From positions 62,001-126,000 of the forward strand of contig NZ_JAAIXY010000011.1 in the NCBI RefSeq assembly GCF_010894455.1: DNA of 64,000 nucleotides, read 5' to 3'. Below, one piece after another: positions 1-10,683 of the stretch (positions are counted from its first letter, which is position 1; each line of letters begins with the position of its first letter). The stretch comes from Myxococcus eversor (lineage in GTDB: Bacteria; Myxococcota; Myxococcia; Myxococcales; Myxococcaceae). The position numbers and the translations under genes were made by a program. The notes under the pieces are model-generated. The model was given only the letters and a program-made list of their open reading frames with translations, was not told where the DNA came from and ran no database searches.

Positions 1-3000
1 GTGACGTTCCCCAACCGGTCGAATCTGCCCGCGGGTCGGTTGGTGATGGTCCTCGGGCATGACCCTCAGCGCCACCAACTCAAGCGCGTGGGCTTCGCGC
101 GGGTGAGCGCGGATGAGACCGTGTTGTCGCCCGTGAGTCCCCTGGGGCTCACGTCGCTGGAGTTCCTGGGCTACGTGCCGCTCAATGAGACCCAACATGA
201 GGCGGTTGCCACGGCATTGGGGTTGGGAACCGGTGATGGAGGAGCGGGAGCGCCGGCGGATGGGGGAAGTGGGCTTCAGGGGTTGCGCGAGCGGGTTCGC
301 CCTTCGCATCCGTCGGAGCCGTTGTGGAGGAAGTTCCTGGCGAACTTCACGGTGACGGAGGCGCACGCCCAGCTGGGTGGAGGGCTGACGCAGGCCGCAT
401 ACAACGCCTTCGACACCCTCGCGCGGCAGGCCGTACCGGGAGCGGTGACGGGCTCGGTGCGTGCGCCGCTGGAGCGACAGCTCGAGCTGGATGTGAGCAA
501 GCCGATCATCCCCAAGCAGGGCATGCCCGCGGTGGAGCGGATCGTCACGCTGCCCTATACGCTGGCGCTCGACTTCCGGTCCCGCTTCGTGTCGGCGGAT
601 CCCTACGACGTGGCGAATCCCGAGACGGTTCTCGTGAAGCTGACGGCGGAGGGGCCCCACGGACCGCTGCCGGAGCCAGCTCCTGGGGTCTGGCAGTCGC
701 AGGGGGTGGGTGAGGCCGCCGTGGTGCAGGACCTGGCCCTCCCCGAAGGTCGGACGGAGCTGATCCTGTCCGCGCTGTCGAAGTCCACGCATCGCTCCCT
801 GAAGCTCGAGGCGGAGCTGGTTCCGGAGCCAGGGGACGGCGGTCCTCCTCGGGCGAAGCTGCGGCTGCGCACGGTGGAGGACACCTTCAGCGAGCTGGGA
901 GACGAAGCCGTCCACAGTCCGATTCGCTTCAAGAACCTTCGGGTGACGGTGACCGGCCCTGGAGGAGGCTCGGTCGGGATGACGGGAGCATCGGGCGGGT
1001 ATGGCATCCCCGTGACGGGGCTGACGGGCGGGGAGATGGGAATTGCCTGCACGGAGGTGCCCACGGGCCCCCGGCTCGTGGAGCGGGTGGGGGAGGATGG
1101 TGTGGTCCACTACACGCCCACGCTCAACCAGTTCCCCATCTGCTCCCAGACCTTCCAGGTGAACCCCGGGAGCACCACGCGCGCGGACATCCAGGTGGAC
1201 GTACGGATGCTCCATGGCGCGCTGACCTTCGTGACTCGGCGGGGGGAGCCGCTCGCGCTGAACTGTGAAGAGGACGCTCACAGCGAGAAGGCGCAGACGC
1301 CGGGGGAGTTCGCGGATATCGCGCTGCGAGACGTGAAGACGACGGAGGTGCACTTCTTCCGGGAGGACGACCTGGAGCACCCCATCGCCACGTTCGCGGC
1401 GGGGACGCCCAATGGAACCGTGTGCTCTCAGGGGACGTATCAGCTGGGAGATCCGCACGGGTATTACACGCGAGTGAGGACGGGACCAGCGGCGCGCATC
1501 CGTCAGGTGGCGCGCGAGCGGTGTCGAGAGTTGGAGCGGGAGCGGGGGGCGTCCGACGGTGGTGGCCTGAGTGACGCGGACCAGGGGTATTACGATGGAA
1601 ACTGCCGCGACAACCGGACGAATCACCTTCGGCTGAGCCCGGGGGATCGCCTGGTTGTGTTCGCGGTGAATCACGCAACGGGCTACTCGGGGATGACGCG
1701 CGTCACGGTGCCCGCCGTGAATCGCGCTGAGCGCACCTCGACGGGCGCGTGCCAGGCGGACGACGACGCGGGGGGGCCGCTCCAGGTGACGGAGCTCGGC
1801 GAGACGATGACGCTGTCGCGGTGCACCCAGGCGGAGCTGGGGATTCCCGCGGACCTCCAGCTCTTTCCTCCGGAGCTCGACATCCGCGTGTCCCGGCGCA
1901 TGACGCCAGAGGGCGTTCAAGTGGCGGCGCGGCCCAGCCTCATCCGCCACGGAGGGGCAGGGACGACGCGGGACGATTTCCTCCAGCTCGACACGCACTG
2001 GCGCGTCCGACAGCTGCCAGAAGTGGCGCTCGACGGAGGCGATGGCGGTGACGCCGGAACCCCCTCTCCTGGGGATGGGGGAGCGGACGAGGCGTCGTGT
2101 CTGGCAGTGGGCTTCCTGCCGGATGGTGGCATTTGCGAGCCGGGGCGGCTGCGGGACCTGGGGGTACCAGGAGAGGAGCTGGAACAGTTCTGCTCCGAGC
2201 TGCCGGCGTCCTCGCCCCAGCGTCTGCTCGGTCGTTGTGACACGGGGACGCCTCGTGTGGTGGATGTCCCTCCTGGCGTGCCGTCGCTGGCCGGCCGGGT
2301 GGTGAGGGTGACGGGGACGGCCGAGGAGCAGCCGGTGGTGGTGACGTTCCCGGTGCGCCCGGGCCGCCACACGGCGTCCGTCCAGACTCCGCTGACGTAT
2401 GTGGATGGGCAGGGAGCGCTGGCGACCGTGGGCGCTCTGCCCATGGCGAACTACTACCTGCACGTCGTCGGGCATCCGATGCTCGAGCGGGACCGGAACG
2501 ACGACGGTTTCCTTCAGTCCAACGAGGTGAATGCGCCACCGCCGAATTTCTGTGAGCCGGGGGAGTGCGCGAACAGGGACGGTGAGCCGGAGGCGGCCCC
2601 CGAAGCGGGAGAGAATCCGGAGTCACTGCCCAAGTGGGCGGTGGGCTTGAAGAACGTCTACCGGCACCGCGAGGTGAATGGCTCGGCGCTGGAGCGGTAC
2701 GACCGTGCGCGCGAGCATGAGTTCCGCGTGCTGGAGCTGGGCGCCGCCACGGTCATCGCCGAGGGTGGCGAGCATGTGAGGCCCGATGGGGGCGTGGGTG
2801 GGGTCGACGCGGGGCGGGTGCTCGCGGGAACGCGGCCCGAGGCCACGGATGATGATGTGGCCTACCAGTTCCTCCTCAACGGCTTGCAGGAACCGGAGGC
2901 CGGGCGGGCAGGCACGCTGAGTGGCCAGTACCGCCTGCGCCTTGGGACGGATGACTTCGGCATCGAATGCCCGGTGGAGTTCAACCCCGAGCAGAAGACG

Positions 3001-6000
3001 ATTAGCGGGACCTGCGACGGGGAATACCTCCCGGAGGTGCTGTCGGCTGCGGACATCCTGTACTTCGAGCTGTACCTGAGCGGCAACGCAGACAACGTGC
3101 TGTATCGCTTCAACTTCCATGGCATCTCGCCGAGGACGGACTTCGTCACGGCGGGCAGCGAGGACACGCAGGCGCGCTCACTGGCGCGGGCGACGCCCGC
3201 GGCTCCATCACCCGCGGGTGCGACGGAACGCCCCATCTCCGTCAAGGCCATGGCTCAGTTCGCCATCGAGCCGGATGTGCTGACGGAAGGAACGATTCGT
3301 CTCTGCGAAGGGACGGTGTGCAACAAGGACACCCTGCTCAAGGCCGTGGAGCTGAGGTACGTCCGCGATGAGTCGACTGGGAATGGGCAGTACCAGGTGG
3401 TGCGGTATCTCGATGAGGCGGACGCGGATATTGCCCAGCCACTCATCATCCAGCCGAAGCCCGGTGCGAACGGCGCGGGACGCTTCGCGCTGCCACTCGC
3501 GAATCATCTGGGACGCATGCAGGACATGGGCGCCCAGGGGCGCGAGGTGGTCCTGACCATCGAGCCGAAGGCGGGCCCTTCGGGGGCCGGCAGGCCGGTG
3601 AAGCAAGTGTTGGGCGAGCCGGTGGGGCGCTATGCCTTCGTGAACGCCAGGGCCGCGGGGCAGACCGTGGTTCAGGGCGTCAACCTCGCGGGAGGTCATC
3701 TCAGCGTCACGCATGAGGACTTCTCGGTGCCGCAGCTCTCCGAGACCGTGTCGTTCTCCCGGACCTTCAACAACCAGAACAACGAGGTGTCGCCGCTGGG
3801 CGTGGGTTGGTCGCACAGCTACGAGGGCTTCGTCGTGGAGGAAGAGCTCGGTCGCTACGTCGTCGTGCTGAATGGCCAGTCCTATGACTTCCCATCCTGC
3901 ACGACGGTGGACCCGGTGTTCTCCTCGGCGAGTGACTGCAAGACCGACAAGTCCCATGGCGGAAGCCTGACGGTCGACCTGGAGGGGGCGGAGTTCAGGA
4001 CCGAGACGGGGATGGTCTACCGGTTCAAGACCGAGTCGGCCCTGGCCACGGGGATTCCCGACCAGAGGCGATGGGTCCTGACGGAGTTCTCCGATGGGCA
4101 GGGGAAGGATTCTCCCAAGCAGGGCTGGACGACGGTGTCCTACGTGCCCGGCTCGGATCTCGTGGCCCGGGTCTCGCGTGCTCCAGGCCATGTCACGCTG
4201 GCCTTCGAGTACAAGGACGTCGACGGGAAGGAGTACGCGGAGAAACTGCGGCTGCTCGCGCGTTCTCGGGGCCTGAAGCTGTTGTCCGCGGTGGGGCTCT
4301 ACCCGAACTCGAGCGTTCCAGCGGGCGCGGGGCAACCAGTCAACCCGGCGTCGGCCCTCCACCGGGTCGAGTTCGAGCATGACTCCTGGGGCAATCTGCT
4401 GAAGGCCGTGCGGCGGACGGGCCAGCCTCGTCAGGCCTGGGCGTACGAGTACGCACCCGTCCCCAGTACGGCCACCGGGTACACTCGCTGGCGGCTGGTC
4501 AATGAGTTGCGCGCGTCTCACTACCGCGTCACGCAGGACACGGCGCCGCCAGGGACAGGAGACCTGGAGTATTTCGACCAGTGGGTCGCCAACTACGAGA
4601 GCAAGGGCACGTCCAAGACCTACGAGCATGTCCACCCGGGCGAAGTCATCGACTCGGCGGTCAGCACGGGGAGCGGGCCGAAGCCCTACCAGTACGCCTA
4701 TCCTGGGGCGGGACAGCGTCGGGTGAAGCGTCCCGATGGTGTGGACGTGGTGTTCGCGCTGACGGAGTACGGCAGTGCCAGGAGCGTGAAGGTCGGCGCT
4801 CTTCCCGAGCAGAAGACGCAGTGGCGAGAGGACGGGCAGATCTCACCGTCGCTCGTGACGCTCTCGAATCAGGCGGAGCTCAAGTACGACATCGATGCCG
4901 CGCATCGCTTGCTGTCGCTGGAACTCCAGAAGGCGCCGCCCACTGCCGAAGGCTTCCGTGGCACGACGGGGGTGGGTAGTGGCTCGACGCTGGTTCGACA
5001 GACGTTCACCCAGGCGGTGAACAAGCAGTTCGGTATTCCCGACCAGCGCATCACGCCCGCGCAGGCGGGAACTCAGTCCGTCATCACCCGCGTCACGGAT
5101 GCAGGTGAGATTGAAGGTGTCTCCGTCGTGAACAGTGACGGTACGACAGCACTGAACTCAGGGGTGCGCACGTTCCGGACGGATGGTTCGGGTGTTCTCA
5201 CCGCGGAGACGGATGCGCTCAATCAGCAGATTACCTACGGTGAGCCGAATGACTTGGGGCTCCCGCAGGTCATCACTCTGACCCACCCGCAAGCGGGCGC
5301 GCTGGGCCTGGCGACCCTGACCCGGCAGGTGACGTACGACGCTTTGGGCCGGGTGGTGGGGCTGAAGGAAAACGAAACAGAGGCCGAGGAGGCATGGCAG
5401 TACGACAGCCTGGGACGGGTGACGCGCCATTTCATCAAGGCGCAGCCGTCACAGGAATGGACGTACACGTATACGCAGGCGAACCGGCGTGTGACGGTTC
5501 AGGAGCGGCTCAATGGCTCTGAACCGCTCAGGACGGTGGATACGTGGGAGGTGGTCGAAGGCGACGAGGCGAGTCGCGGCGTCTACGTCGAGGACCGCAC
5601 GCCCTATGGGCCCCCCGGACAGGAGAAGGTGGCGGTCCGGAAGCGCCACCTCCAGAACGGTCGGGTGGTGGCGACGACCGACGGAGTGGGGGTTGAGCGC
5701 TCCTACGAGTATGACGCGTCGGGGCGGCTGACGGGAGTTCACATCGTAGGTGCTGGCACGACCGCTGGGCCTTCGGATGCCTACGAGTCGCGCTACCAGG
5801 ACTTCGACTCCAACGGGAATGCACGAGCGGTGTTGGACCAGAACGGGCTGCTGACGCGGGTGGGTTACGACTTCCTCGGTCGCGTCATGTACTGGGACTA
5901 CACCGGTGCCGAGACGGTGAGCGGCGAGCGCTCCTCGGAAGAGTGGCGGCGCAACTTCGGTGGTGACGTGCTGTACCGGGCTTTTGGGAACAGTGCCTCG

Positions 6001-9000
6001 AGCCACGTCCTCGACGTGGTCCCAGATGCGCTGGGGCGTGTTCGCTCCACGAAGACCAACCTCTCGGGAAGCGCCATCACGAGCGTCGACTCTTCGGCGG
6101 AGTATGACGGCCTTGGGCGGGTGGTCCGGCAGCGGGACCTCGTCATGGGGACGGATGAGCGGTTCGAATACCATGACGCGCTTGGGCGCCTGACGCGTTA
6201 CTCCCGGACGATTGAGTCTGGGGAGGGGCCTCTCGAACTCGTGGAAGAGCGTCGGTACGAGGATGCGACGCACGCCTCGACGGGGCTGCGGAAGGTCTCG
6301 GTGACTCGCACCATCGAGATGGCGGAAGGGCCGCCGCGCACCGAGCAGACCGAGGAATTTCATGACGTCACCGGCAGGCTGATGGAACAGGTTCGCCTGG
6401 TCTCTGGCCAGCGGGCCTCGTGGAAGTACACGTACAACGCTCGGGGGCAGGTGCAGTCCATCATCGCCCCGACAGAAGGCACTGGGACGGAGACCACGAC
6501 CTTCCAGTACGACTTGGCGGGAAATCTGTACCGCATGAGCGCGCCGGGGGATGCGAACAATCCGGCCGCCGTCACGGAGACTTTCGTGGACGCCGAAGGG
6601 CGCGTCGTCCGCCAGCAGGGGCCGCACCCCGATGCGGACTGGCAGTACACGTATGACGCGTTCGGGCAACTCAAGACCAAGGAGTTGGTCGCCACGACGG
6701 CGAACCCCGTGGGAGCGCTGTGGACCTTTGGCTATGGGCTGACGAACAAGCCTGGGGCTGATGGAACGGTGCCGAACATCGCCGTCGAGGAGACGGACCC
6801 GCTCGGATACAAGACGTATCGCTTCTTCAATGCTCGCTATCAGCTCCTCAAGGAGGTCCGGGAGGACAAGCGGGCTGTTGCAGGGGGGGGAACGAGCACG
6901 AACGGGAACACGGTCACCACGACCTACGCGTACGCGGGTGACTGGCTCCAGAAACAGGTTACGACGGAAAAGACCGATGCTGTGGCCGGTTCACCGACTG
7001 TGCTGACCGTGGAGCACAAGAAGTTCGACGACCGTGGGCGCTCACTGGAGAGCCGTGAGCATTGGCAGCGAGGCACTGACTCATACGAGTACGTGACGCA
7101 GTCCCCGTGGGCGGGGCGTACCGTCTCAGTCACTCAGACTGGGACAGTCAGCACCTCGCCGACGGTGTTGCTGCCCACTCGACAGTTCGACGCGGCCACC
7201 AACAGTCTTGGGCAGACGGTGTCCCGGTCACAGGGGGGCCTGACGGACTCATGGGTTTATGATGCTGTAGGTCTGATGATGAAGGCGCAGCCGGCAGGGC
7301 AGCCTGCGACGTCTTATTCATACGACCAGGGCCTGCTCGTTGATATTGCCTATGGGGCAGGGGGGCTGACCGAACATACCCGGATGGCATATCGCCTGGA
7401 TGGTCGCCTCAAGAGCGTGACCGACCCTGCCAATCGCGTGCGGTCGCTTTCCTATGGACCACGGGGTCTGGTGACTCAAGAGATCTTCGGCAAGGACGGC
7501 GAGTTCGCGGAGACGAAGTACGCCTATGACGCCGGTGGTTTCGTGTCGCGCGTCTGGAAGGACCCGGATAGCACCGCGGACTTCTGGCAGTACAAGTACG
7601 GCCCTCTGGGTGAGTTGGTGAGTGTGACGCCGCCTGGGTTTAGTGCCTTCTCGTATGGCTACGATGGGCTGCGGCGACTGACGAGCATCAATCGTCCTCC
7701 TGGCGGGGTGCCGTCGGAGTCGTTCGAGTATGACTACCAGGGGCGGTCTACGAGGCGGGTGCGCGGCACCTCGGATTGGACGACGTCGTGGGTGAATGGC
7801 GTCGAGCGGGCGACCAGTCCGAGCAATGCAGAGGGGGCGGGCGGTGGAGATCGCGATCTTGTCGAAACACTGAAGGACGGCCGTGGCCGGCCGGTCTGGA
7901 AGACGTTCAACCCGGGGCCGTCTTCCGCACCTCAGCAAGACATTACGCGCTTGACGTTTGCCTATGATGCGGGTGACGAACTCGTCCAGGCAAATGAAGT
8001 ACGGAACAGCGGGAATGTGCTGAATAGCTTTCGTTATGACTCGCGTGGGAGACTTGACCAGGTTCGACGTGGGAAAGATTCTGCCTTGGATAAAGAGGAT
8101 CTGGTCGAGTACACGTATGTCCTGGGTGCGGATCTGCTCAAACGGCGCGTGTCTGGGCTGGCTGCAGATGGTCCTCGTTTTGAGCAGGAGCTTGGGTACG
8201 ACCTGCTGGGGCGCATCAACTCCGTGCTTACGAGGGATGGGGGGCCGCTGGTTCCGAGTCGCACTGTGGAGTGGGAGCCCGGCGGTGGGCAGCTCACTCG
8301 GGTTGCGGATGCGGCGCTTGTGGAGCGGTGGTGCTACGATGGCCGTGGGTGGCTGGAGTCGGTTCGGACTACCACAGCGATTGCGGATGCTGACTGCAAC
8401 CAGTCCCCGGCTGCTACAAAGATGGGCTTCCGCTACACGTACGACTCTCGAGGGAATAGACTTCGAGAGGACGTGCAGTATCAAGACTCGCAGGAAGCTG
8501 CCGTCAATGAGTTCACTGACTATGGCTACGACAAGGCGGATCGTCTCACTGGTGTGAGGTATCCGGGAGGAGTTGCTGAGCTCTACAGTCTCGCCGCGGA
8601 TGGTACGCGGCTTGGTCTGCGCCATGTTTTGAACCACTCGGGGTCTTTGGGTGTTGATGGCCATGACCTGGTTTCTCACGCTGAGAAAAGACTTGTTTAC
8701 TCGTTCGATGGTGCCGGTGGGCTGAAGACCATCGACGACATGGCGCTTCCGGTGGATGCAAGGCGCCAAGCGACATACTTCACGGATGGTTCAGGACGAG
8801 TTCGACGAATTGCTCGTTCGGCGGTCGAATGGACGTCGCTTGATTGGGATGTCAGTGGGAGATTGGTTCAAGTTCGAAAACAAGCGCTCGATGATTTGGG
8901 AGCTGAAGCAGTTACTACGACTCGACATCGTTACGGGTTTGATGGACTTCGGCGGTTCAGGGACACTGGAGTTAGTAGTTCGCGCTATGTGTGGGCCGGT

Positions 9001-10623
9001 GGGGAGATTGTTGAGGAACAGCCCATGGGTGGAATGCGTTTGCATCAAGAGTCTCTCTCGGGTGTGGCGATCTCCATGGGCGGCGAGCGCTTTGCGCATG
9101 ATTCGCTAAGCAGTGTGGCAGGACAAGTAACGTCAGACGGAGGGTTTGTAACATATCGGTACGATGCCTGGGGCAATGTTGGGAGAAGGGAGGGGCCCGC
9201 TTCGACGCAGCCGAGCATAGGGTATACGGGCCATTCCTGGGATGCGGAGGTAGGTATGACCTATGCCCAGCAGCGTTGGTACGATTCTAGTACGGGACGA
9301 TTTCTCTCCGAAGACCCGGTGGGGGCCAGCGCGTACCTTGAGTTGCCTACAGGAATGCAGCCTTGGGCGTATGCCAATGGCAACCCCTTGCGCTATGTGG
9401 ACCCAACGGGAGAGGCTGGAGTGCCATTGCTTATTCCTTCGATCCCGCTTGCTGTAAAGTATAGCGGATTCAAGGACTGGGTGGGAGGCAAGATTCATGA
9501 GTACCAGCGTGATTTCGGCCGCCGGGCGGAGGCTGAGGGGGAGTTTCTTGTCGGGCAGGGATACGTGATTGCAGGGACTGTCACGACGACAGGTGCTCAG
9601 TTTGGTGTTGGGGTTGCTCTTGCTTTTCCTAATATGTTCTTCAATTCGGAACACGCCACTGTCAGTCTGTTGATGGCGCCTGGTCGTGCCATGGATGGAT
9701 GTGGCAATGCATTTGATGATGCTCGGAACAGTGACAGTCGGTGGTTGGGTGTGGCGGAATGTGTAGGCGGGGTGGCTGAAATTGGTGCGGTGGTACTCGG
9801 TGGATTTGAGGCCGCAGGAGTGCGAGGTCCCGTGCTCTTGGGCAGGGGGAGGCTGACGGGATCATTTAAGGGATATATTTCAGATTCGGAACTGAATGCT
9901 GCGCTGGTCGAGGGTTGGAATCTCCGGCCGGATGTGGCTGTCGTTGACCGATTGCCCGCTTTCGAGCCGGAAGCCATCATTGCTGGACGGCGCTATCCGC
10001 CCACGAGTTACGCAGGTGGATTTCATGGGACAAGTGAGATTCCTCCCGAAATTGCTCTGGTTGAGGGGTTGGGCCGCCGAGGCAGTGATTGGGATTTGGA
10101 GAATCATGCCCACGCAGTAGGCAACTCAGCCTATCGTGGCACTGCCAATCAGGTGGGTAGTCCAGGGGGGGGAGGGCCCATTGCATGGGCGGGTGAGGGT
10201 GGGTGGGTTTATGAGATTACTGATGTCCCAACCTGGGATGTCAACACCTTGCTTGACGGGAGAGTGCGGCGTGGAGACCGTTTTAGGGGTAATTTGATGA
10301 CTGCGGAAGGGGAGTTTGCAATCCCAGGGAGGGTTGAGCCGTATCAGATTCGTCGATACGCACAGATCGTGAGAGATCGCCGTGGGAGGTTGGAATTTAG
10401 CTTGGTGGATAATCCTAATTACAGGCGCAAGTCGGGAGTGGGGATGAGTGAGACGCGGATGTCTTTTTATAGTGGGGTGGTGACGTCTTCGTATGGCGAG
10501 GTGCCACGCCGGCAGTCGAGCCTGCGTGGAATGGGTCTCCGGTATGGCCGCGCAAGGGTGGGTGGATTCGGGAGCGTGATGGTTCTACAGCCTGGTGCGG
10601 CAACGTCTCTTCAGGAAGAGTGA
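1..10623 (+). CDS. Rhs/YD-repeat protein with putative ADP-ribosyltransferase toxin tip (5' end outside window)
   Basis: The frame is open from base 1, and the first residues lack a signal peptide and read like the interior of a protein, so the true start lies upstream; 3540 codons are visible. Roughly residues 1-1220 hold beta-rich, carboxypeptidase-regulatory-like modules and Gly/Asp-rich linkers. Residues about 1225-1290 match the DUF6531-type entry to Rhs proteins (RTFNNQN, then LGVGWSHSYE). YD repeats (G-R-x(7-9)-YD) fill about 1450-3050. The Rhs core ends with RFLSEDPVG and YVDPTGEAG near residue 3133, where Rhs proteins normally cleave off their toxin. The approximately 400-residue tip has two hydrophobic stretches and then an ART-like domain: FHGTS (His3342), SAYRGT (Ser3376, Thr3381) and EGEFAIPG (Glu3436, Glu3438). 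Known Rhs proteins form a cocoon that encloses and delivers such toxins to competitors. The toxin class is inferred from motifs only. Confidence 0.9.
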   Translation: MTFPNRSNLPAGRLVMVLGHDPQRHQLKRVGFARVSADETVLSPVSPLGLTSLEFLGYVPLNETQHEAVATALGLGTGDGGAGAPADGGSGLQGLRERVRPSHPSEPLWRKFLANFTVTEAHAQLGGGLTQAAYNAFDTLARQAVPGAVTGSVRAPLERQLELDVSKPIIPKQGMPAVERIVTLPYTLALDFRSRFVSADPYDVANPETVLVKLTAEGPHGPLPEPAPGVWQSQGVGEAAVVQDLALPEGRTELILSALSKSTHRSLKLEAELVPEPGDGGPPRAKLRLRTVEDTFSELGDEAVHSPIRFKNLRVTVTGPGGGSVGMTGASGGYGIPVTGLTGGEMGIACTEVPTGPRLVERVGEDGVVHYTPTLNQFPICSQTFQVNPGSTTRADIQVDVRMLHGALTFVTRRGEPLALNCEEDAHSEKAQTPGEFADIALRDVKTTEVHFFREDDLEHPIATFAAGTPNGTVCSQGTYQLGDPHGYYTRVRTGPAARIRQVARERCRELERERGASDGGGLSDADQGYYDGNCRDNRTNHLRLSPGDRLVVFAVNHATGYSGMTRVTVPAVNRAERTSTGACQADDDAGGPLQVTELGETMTLSRCTQAELGIPADLQLFPPELDIRVSRRMTPEGVQVAARPSLIRHGGAGTTRDDFLQLDTHWRVRQLPEVALDGGDGGDAGTPSPGDGGADEASCLAVGFLPDGGICEPGRLRDLGVPGEELEQFCSELPASSPQRLLGRCDTGTPRVVDVPPGVPSLAGRVVRVTGTAEEQPVVVTFPVRPGRHTASVQTPLTYVDGQGALATVGALPMANYYLHVVGHPMLERDRNDDGFLQSNEVNAPPPNFCEPGECANRDGEPEAAPEAGENPESLPKWAVGLKNVYRHREVNGSALERYDRAREHEFRVLELGAATVIAEGGEHVRPDGGVGGVDAGRVLAGTRPEATDDDVAYQFLLNGLQEPEAGRAGTLSGQYRLRLGTDDFGIECPVEFNPEQKTISGTCDGEYLPEVLSAADILYFELYLSGNADNVLYRFNFHGISPRTDFVTAGSEDTQARSLARATPAAPSPAGATERPISVKAMAQFAIEPDVLTEGTIRLCEGTVCNKDTLLKAVELRYVRDESTGNGQYQVVRYLDEADADIAQPLIIQPKPGANGAGRFALPLANHLGRMQDMGAQGREVVLTIEPKAGPSGAGRPVKQVLGEPVGRYAFVNARAAGQTVVQGVNLAGGHLSVTHEDFSVPQLSETVSFSRTFNNQNNEVSPLGVGWSHSYEGFVVEEELGRYVVVLNGQSYDFPSCTTVDPVFSSASDCKTDKSHGGSLTVDLEGAEFRTETGMVYRFKTESALATGIPDQRRWVLTEFSDGQGKDSPKQGWTTVSYVPGSDLVARVSRAPGHVTLAFEYKDVDGKEYAEKLRLLARSRGLKLLSAVGLYPNSSVPAGAGQPVNPASALHRVEFEHDSWGNLLKAVRRTGQPRQAWAYEYAPVPSTATGYTRWRLVNELRASHYRVTQDTAPPGTGDLEYFDQWVANYESKGTSKTYEHVHPGEVIDSAVSTGSGPKPYQYAYPGAGQRRVKRPDGVDVVFALTEYGSARSVKVGALPEQKTQWREDGQISPSLVTLSNQAELKYDIDAAHRLLSLELQKAPPTAEGFRGTTGVGSGSTLVRQTFTQAVNKQFGIPDQRITPAQAGTQSVITRVTDAGEIEGVSVVNSDGTTALNSGVRTFRTDGSGVLTAETDALNQQITYGEPNDLGLPQVITLTHPQAGALGLATLTRQVTYDALGRVVGLKENETEAEEAWQYDSLGRVTRHFIKAQPSQEWTYTYTQANRRVTVQERLNGSEPLRTVDTWEVVEGDEASRGVYVEDRTPYGPPGQEKVAVRKRHLQNGRVVATTDGVGVERSYEYDASGRLTGVHIVGAGTTAGPSDAYESRYQDFDSNGNARAVLDQNGLLTRVGYDFLGRVMYWDYTGAETVSGERSSEEWRRNFGGDVLYRAFGNSASSHVLDVVPDALGRVRSTKTNLSGSAITSVDSSAEYDGLGRVVRQRDLVMGTDERFEYHDALGRLTRYSRTIESGEGPLELVEERRYEDATHASTGLRKVSVTRTIEMAEGPPRTEQTEEFHDVTGRLMEQVRLVSGQRASWKYTYNARGQVQSIIAPTEGTGTETTTFQYDLAGNLYRMSAPGDANNPAAVTETFVDAEGRVVRQQGPHPDADWQYTYDAFGQLKTKELVATTANPVGALWTFGYGLTNKPGADGTVPNIAVEETDPLGYKTYRFFNARYQLLKEVREDKRAVAGGGTSTNGNTVTTTYAYAGDWLQKQVTTEKTDAVAGSPTVLTVEHKKFDDRGRSLESREHWQRGTDSYEYVTQSPWAGRTVSVTQTGTVSTSPTVLLPTRQFDAATNSLGQTVSRSQGGLTDSWVYDAVGLMMKAQPAGQPATSYSYDQGLLVDIAYGAGGLTEHTRMAYRLDGRLKSVTDPANRVRSLSYGPRGLVTQEIFGKDGEFAETKYAYDAGGFVSRVWKDPDSTADFWQYKYGPLGELVSVTPPGFSAFSYGYDGLRRLTSINRPPGGVPSESFEYDYQGRSTRRVRGTSDWTTSWVNGVERATSPSNAEGAGGGDRDLVETLKDGRGRPVWKTFNPGPSSAPQQDITRLTFAYDAGDELVQANEVRNSGNVLNSFRYDSRGRLDQVRRGKDSALDKEDLVEYTYVLGADLLKRRVSGLAADGPRFEQELGYDLLGRINSVLTRDGGPLVPSRTVEWEPGGGQLTRVADAALVERWCYDGRGWLESVRTTTAIADADCNQSPAATKMGFRYTYDSRGNRLREDVQYQDSQEAAVNEFTDYGYDKADRLTGVRYPGGVAELYSLAADGTRLGLRHVLNHSGSLGVDGHDLVSHAEKRLVYSFDGAGGLKTIDDMALPVDARRQATYFTDGSGRVRRIARSAVEWTSLDWDVSGRLVQVRKQALDDLGAEAVTTTRHRYGFDGLRRFRDTGVSSSRYVWAGGEIVEEQPMGGMRLHQESLSGVAISMGGERFAHDSLSSVAGQVTSDGGFVTYRYDAWGNVGRREGPASTQPSIGYTGHSWDAEVGMTYAQQRWYDSSTGRFLSEDPVGASAYLELPTGMQPWAYANGNPLRYVDPTGEAGVPLLIPSIPLAVKYSGFKDWVGGKIHEYQRDFGRRAEAEGEFLVGQGYVIAGTVTTTGAQFGVGVALAFPNMFFNSEHATVSLLMAPGRAMDGCGNAFDDARNSDSRWLGVAECVGGVAEIGAVVLGGFEAAGVRGPVLLGRGRLTGSFKGYISDSELNAALVEGWNLRPDVAVVDRLPAFEPEAIIAGRRYPPTSYAGGFHGTSEIPPEIALVEGLGRRGSDWDLENHAHAVGNSAYRGTANQVGSPGGGGPIAWAGEGGWVYEITDVPTWDVNTLLDGRVRRGDRFRGNLMTAEGEFAIPGRVEPYQIRRYAQIVRDRRGRLEFSLVDNPNYRRKSGVGMSETRMSFYSGVVTSSYGEVPRRQSSLRGMGLRYGRARVGGFGSVMVLQPGAATSLQEE

Positions 10624-10683
10624 GTTGTAGGTTGCTTTGGGTAGTCTTAGGGTGTTATGGCTTTGGGCCTCGTTGGAGGTGGG

